A stretch of 6,035 nt of DNA. It comes from Clostridia bacterium (lineage in GTDB: Bacteria; Bacillota_A; Clostridia; Christensenellales; Aristaeellaceae). How positions within the stretch are numbered: position 1 is the stretch's first letter; each line of letters opens with the position of its first letter. The DNA is taken from NCBI GenBank assembly GCA_017509065.1, contig JAFWQM010000099.1, forward strand, positions 1-6,035, in the 5' to 3' direction. Shown piece by piece: positions 5,127 to 6,035 of this stretch. A program made the translations under genes and the position numbers. Below the pieces are notes generated by a model. It was not told the origin of the DNA and ran no database searches. It saw nothing but the letters and a program-made list of their open reading frames with translations.

Positions 5127-6035
5127 ATGTATTATTCCAGCGGTAATTACGAAGCCTTTGCCCGTCCAGAAAAGCCCGAGGGCGTGGAACACAAGAGCGC
5201 TTACATCATCGGCACCGGTCTGGCGGCCCTGACCGCCGCCTGTTATCTGGTGCGGGATGCCCAAATGCCAGGCAAGCGCATCCACATCTTTGAAAAGGAC
5301 CCCATCCCCGGCGGCGCCTGTGACGGGTATGAATACCCCGGCGTGGGCTACGTCATGCGGGGCGGCCGGGAAATGGACAATCACTTCGAGGTCATGTGGG
5401 ATCTGTTCCGTTCCATCCCCTCCATCGAAACCGAGGGCGTCAGCGTCCTGGACGAATACTATTGGCTGAACAAGAAGGACCCCAATTTCAGCCTGTGCCG
5501 CGCTACGGAGAATAGAGGCCAGGACGCCCACACCGACGGCAAATTCGCCATAAGCGATAAAGGCGCGATGGAGATCATGCACCTGTTCTTCACCCCGGAT
5601 GAAGAACTGTACAACAAGAAGATCACCGATTTCTTTGATGATGAAGTATTGAACAGCAATTTCTGGCTGTACTGGCGCACCATGTTCGCCTTTGAAAACT
5701 GGCACAGCGCCCTGGAAATGAAGCTGTACATTAAACGCTTCATTCATCATATCGGCGGCCTGCCTGATTTCAAGGCTCTGCGCTTCACCAAGTATAACCA
5801 GTATGAATCCATGATCCTGCCCATGGTGCGTTACCTGGAAAGCCATGACGTGCAGTTCCATTACAGCACGAAAGTGGTCAATGTGGAATTTGATATCAAA
5901 GCGGATGGCAGCAAGCACGCTACTTCCATCGAAGTGCTGCGCAACGACCAGCAGGATTTCATCATGCTGACGGATGACGACTTTGTTTTCATCACCAATG
6001 GCGGCTGCGTTGAAAACTCCACCATGGGCAGCCAG
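5127..6035 (+). CDS. ohyA: Oleate hydratase (fatty acid double-bond hydratase, MCRA family), 3' end beyond window
   Basis: An open frame of 303 codons runs off the right edge; the family is usually about 560-640 residues, so roughly half is seen. The enzyme is FAD-dependent and adds water to the cis-9 double bond of oleic and similar free fatty acids, giving 10-hydroxy fatty acids. It works at the cytoplasmic membrane face. Signatures are the near-invariant start MYYSSGNYEAFARPEKPEGV, the FAD-binding GTGLAALTAACYLVRD (29-44), RGGREMDNHFE (78-88) with Glu82, and ALEMKLYIKRFIHHIGGLPD (195-214) with Tyr201. From the studied Staphylococcus aureus enzyme, Glu82 and Tyr201 are the catalytic pair, and both are in register here. 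FWLYWRTMFAFENWHS (179-194) is also typical. The start is fixed by AAAGGAGGA at 5112-5120, 6 bases before ATG. The role may be detoxifying host or dietary unsaturated fatty acids, and its position after ligase and ACP hints at a shared fatty-acid pathway. Confidence 0.95.
   Translation, partial: MYYSSGNYEAFARPEKPEGVEHKSAYIIGTGLAALTAACYLVRDAQMPGKRIHIFEKDPIPGGACDGYEYPGVGYVMRGGREMDNHFEVMWDLFRSIPSIETEGVSVLDEYYWLNKKDPNFSLCRATENRGQDAHTDGKFAISDKGAMEIMHLFFTPDEELYNKKITDFFDDEVLNSNFWLYWRTMFAFENWHSALEMKLYIKRFIHHIGGLPDFKALRFTKYNQYESMILPMVRYLESHDVQFHYSTKVVNVEFDIKADGSKHATSIEVLRNDQQDFIMLTDDDFVFITNGGCVENSTMGSQ

Noticed and set aside
5034..5918. A 294-codon open frame on the minus strand opposite the oleate hydratase gene
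   Set aside because: It lies antisense to a gene with unmistakable family motifs and an ideal ribosome-binding site. Its protein shows no recognisable domain, and such shadows are common opposite GC-rich coding regions.

Overview
The window reads as Gram-positive, moderately GC-rich DNA from a Bacillota bacterium, most likely a gut-type Clostridia lineage. The support is the strong purine-rich Shine-Dalgarno (SD) sites, a Firmicutes-style signal peptide, an Xxx-Leu-Xxx-Xxx-Gly heptad protein beside an MMPL transporter, and a TetR regulator of the DhaS-like type. The exact taxon is inferred and cannot be fixed from 6 kb. Every recognisable gene is on the + strand.

Left part (1-3241): the window opens with about 85 bases whose best reading frame (starting at base 3) looks coding but is unidentified. 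At about 80-91 the reading frame and the protein family switch abruptly to the last ~130 residues of an MMPL/RND-type membrane transporter (to 484). This is a truncated gene, a rearrangement or a chimeric join. Twenty bases after its stop begins a 679-residue exported protein (505-2544) with two strict seven-residue Leu/Gly repeat blocks flanking an Ala/Gln-rich helical middle. A TetR/AcrR-family regulator (2595-3170) follows, and the unit ends in a strong rho-independent terminator (3185-3241). MMPL pump, heptad protein and TetR regulator form an efflux or envelope module read as one transcription unit.

Right part (3242-6035): a lipid-type module. An acyl-activating AMP-forming ligase (3303-4760) is followed after 10 bases by a stand-alone acyl carrier protein (4771-4998) with an intact phosphopantetheine serine. 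After a 128-base gap comes an oleate hydratase (ohyA) with an excellent ribosome-binding site, starting at 5127 and still open at the window end (303 codons seen, roughly half of the protein). Ligase and ACP probably work as a pair that adenylates a carboxylic acid and loads it on the carrier. The hydratase converts unsaturated free fatty acids to hydroxy fatty acids.

Taken together, the neighbourhood suggests handling of, or defence against, fatty acids or similar amphiphiles: sensing (TetR), export or envelope function (MMPL plus heptad protein), activation (ligase/ACP) and chemical modification (hydratase). Only the individual family assignments are well supported. The joint function is inference, and the terminator at 3185-3241 argues that the two halves are separate transcription units.
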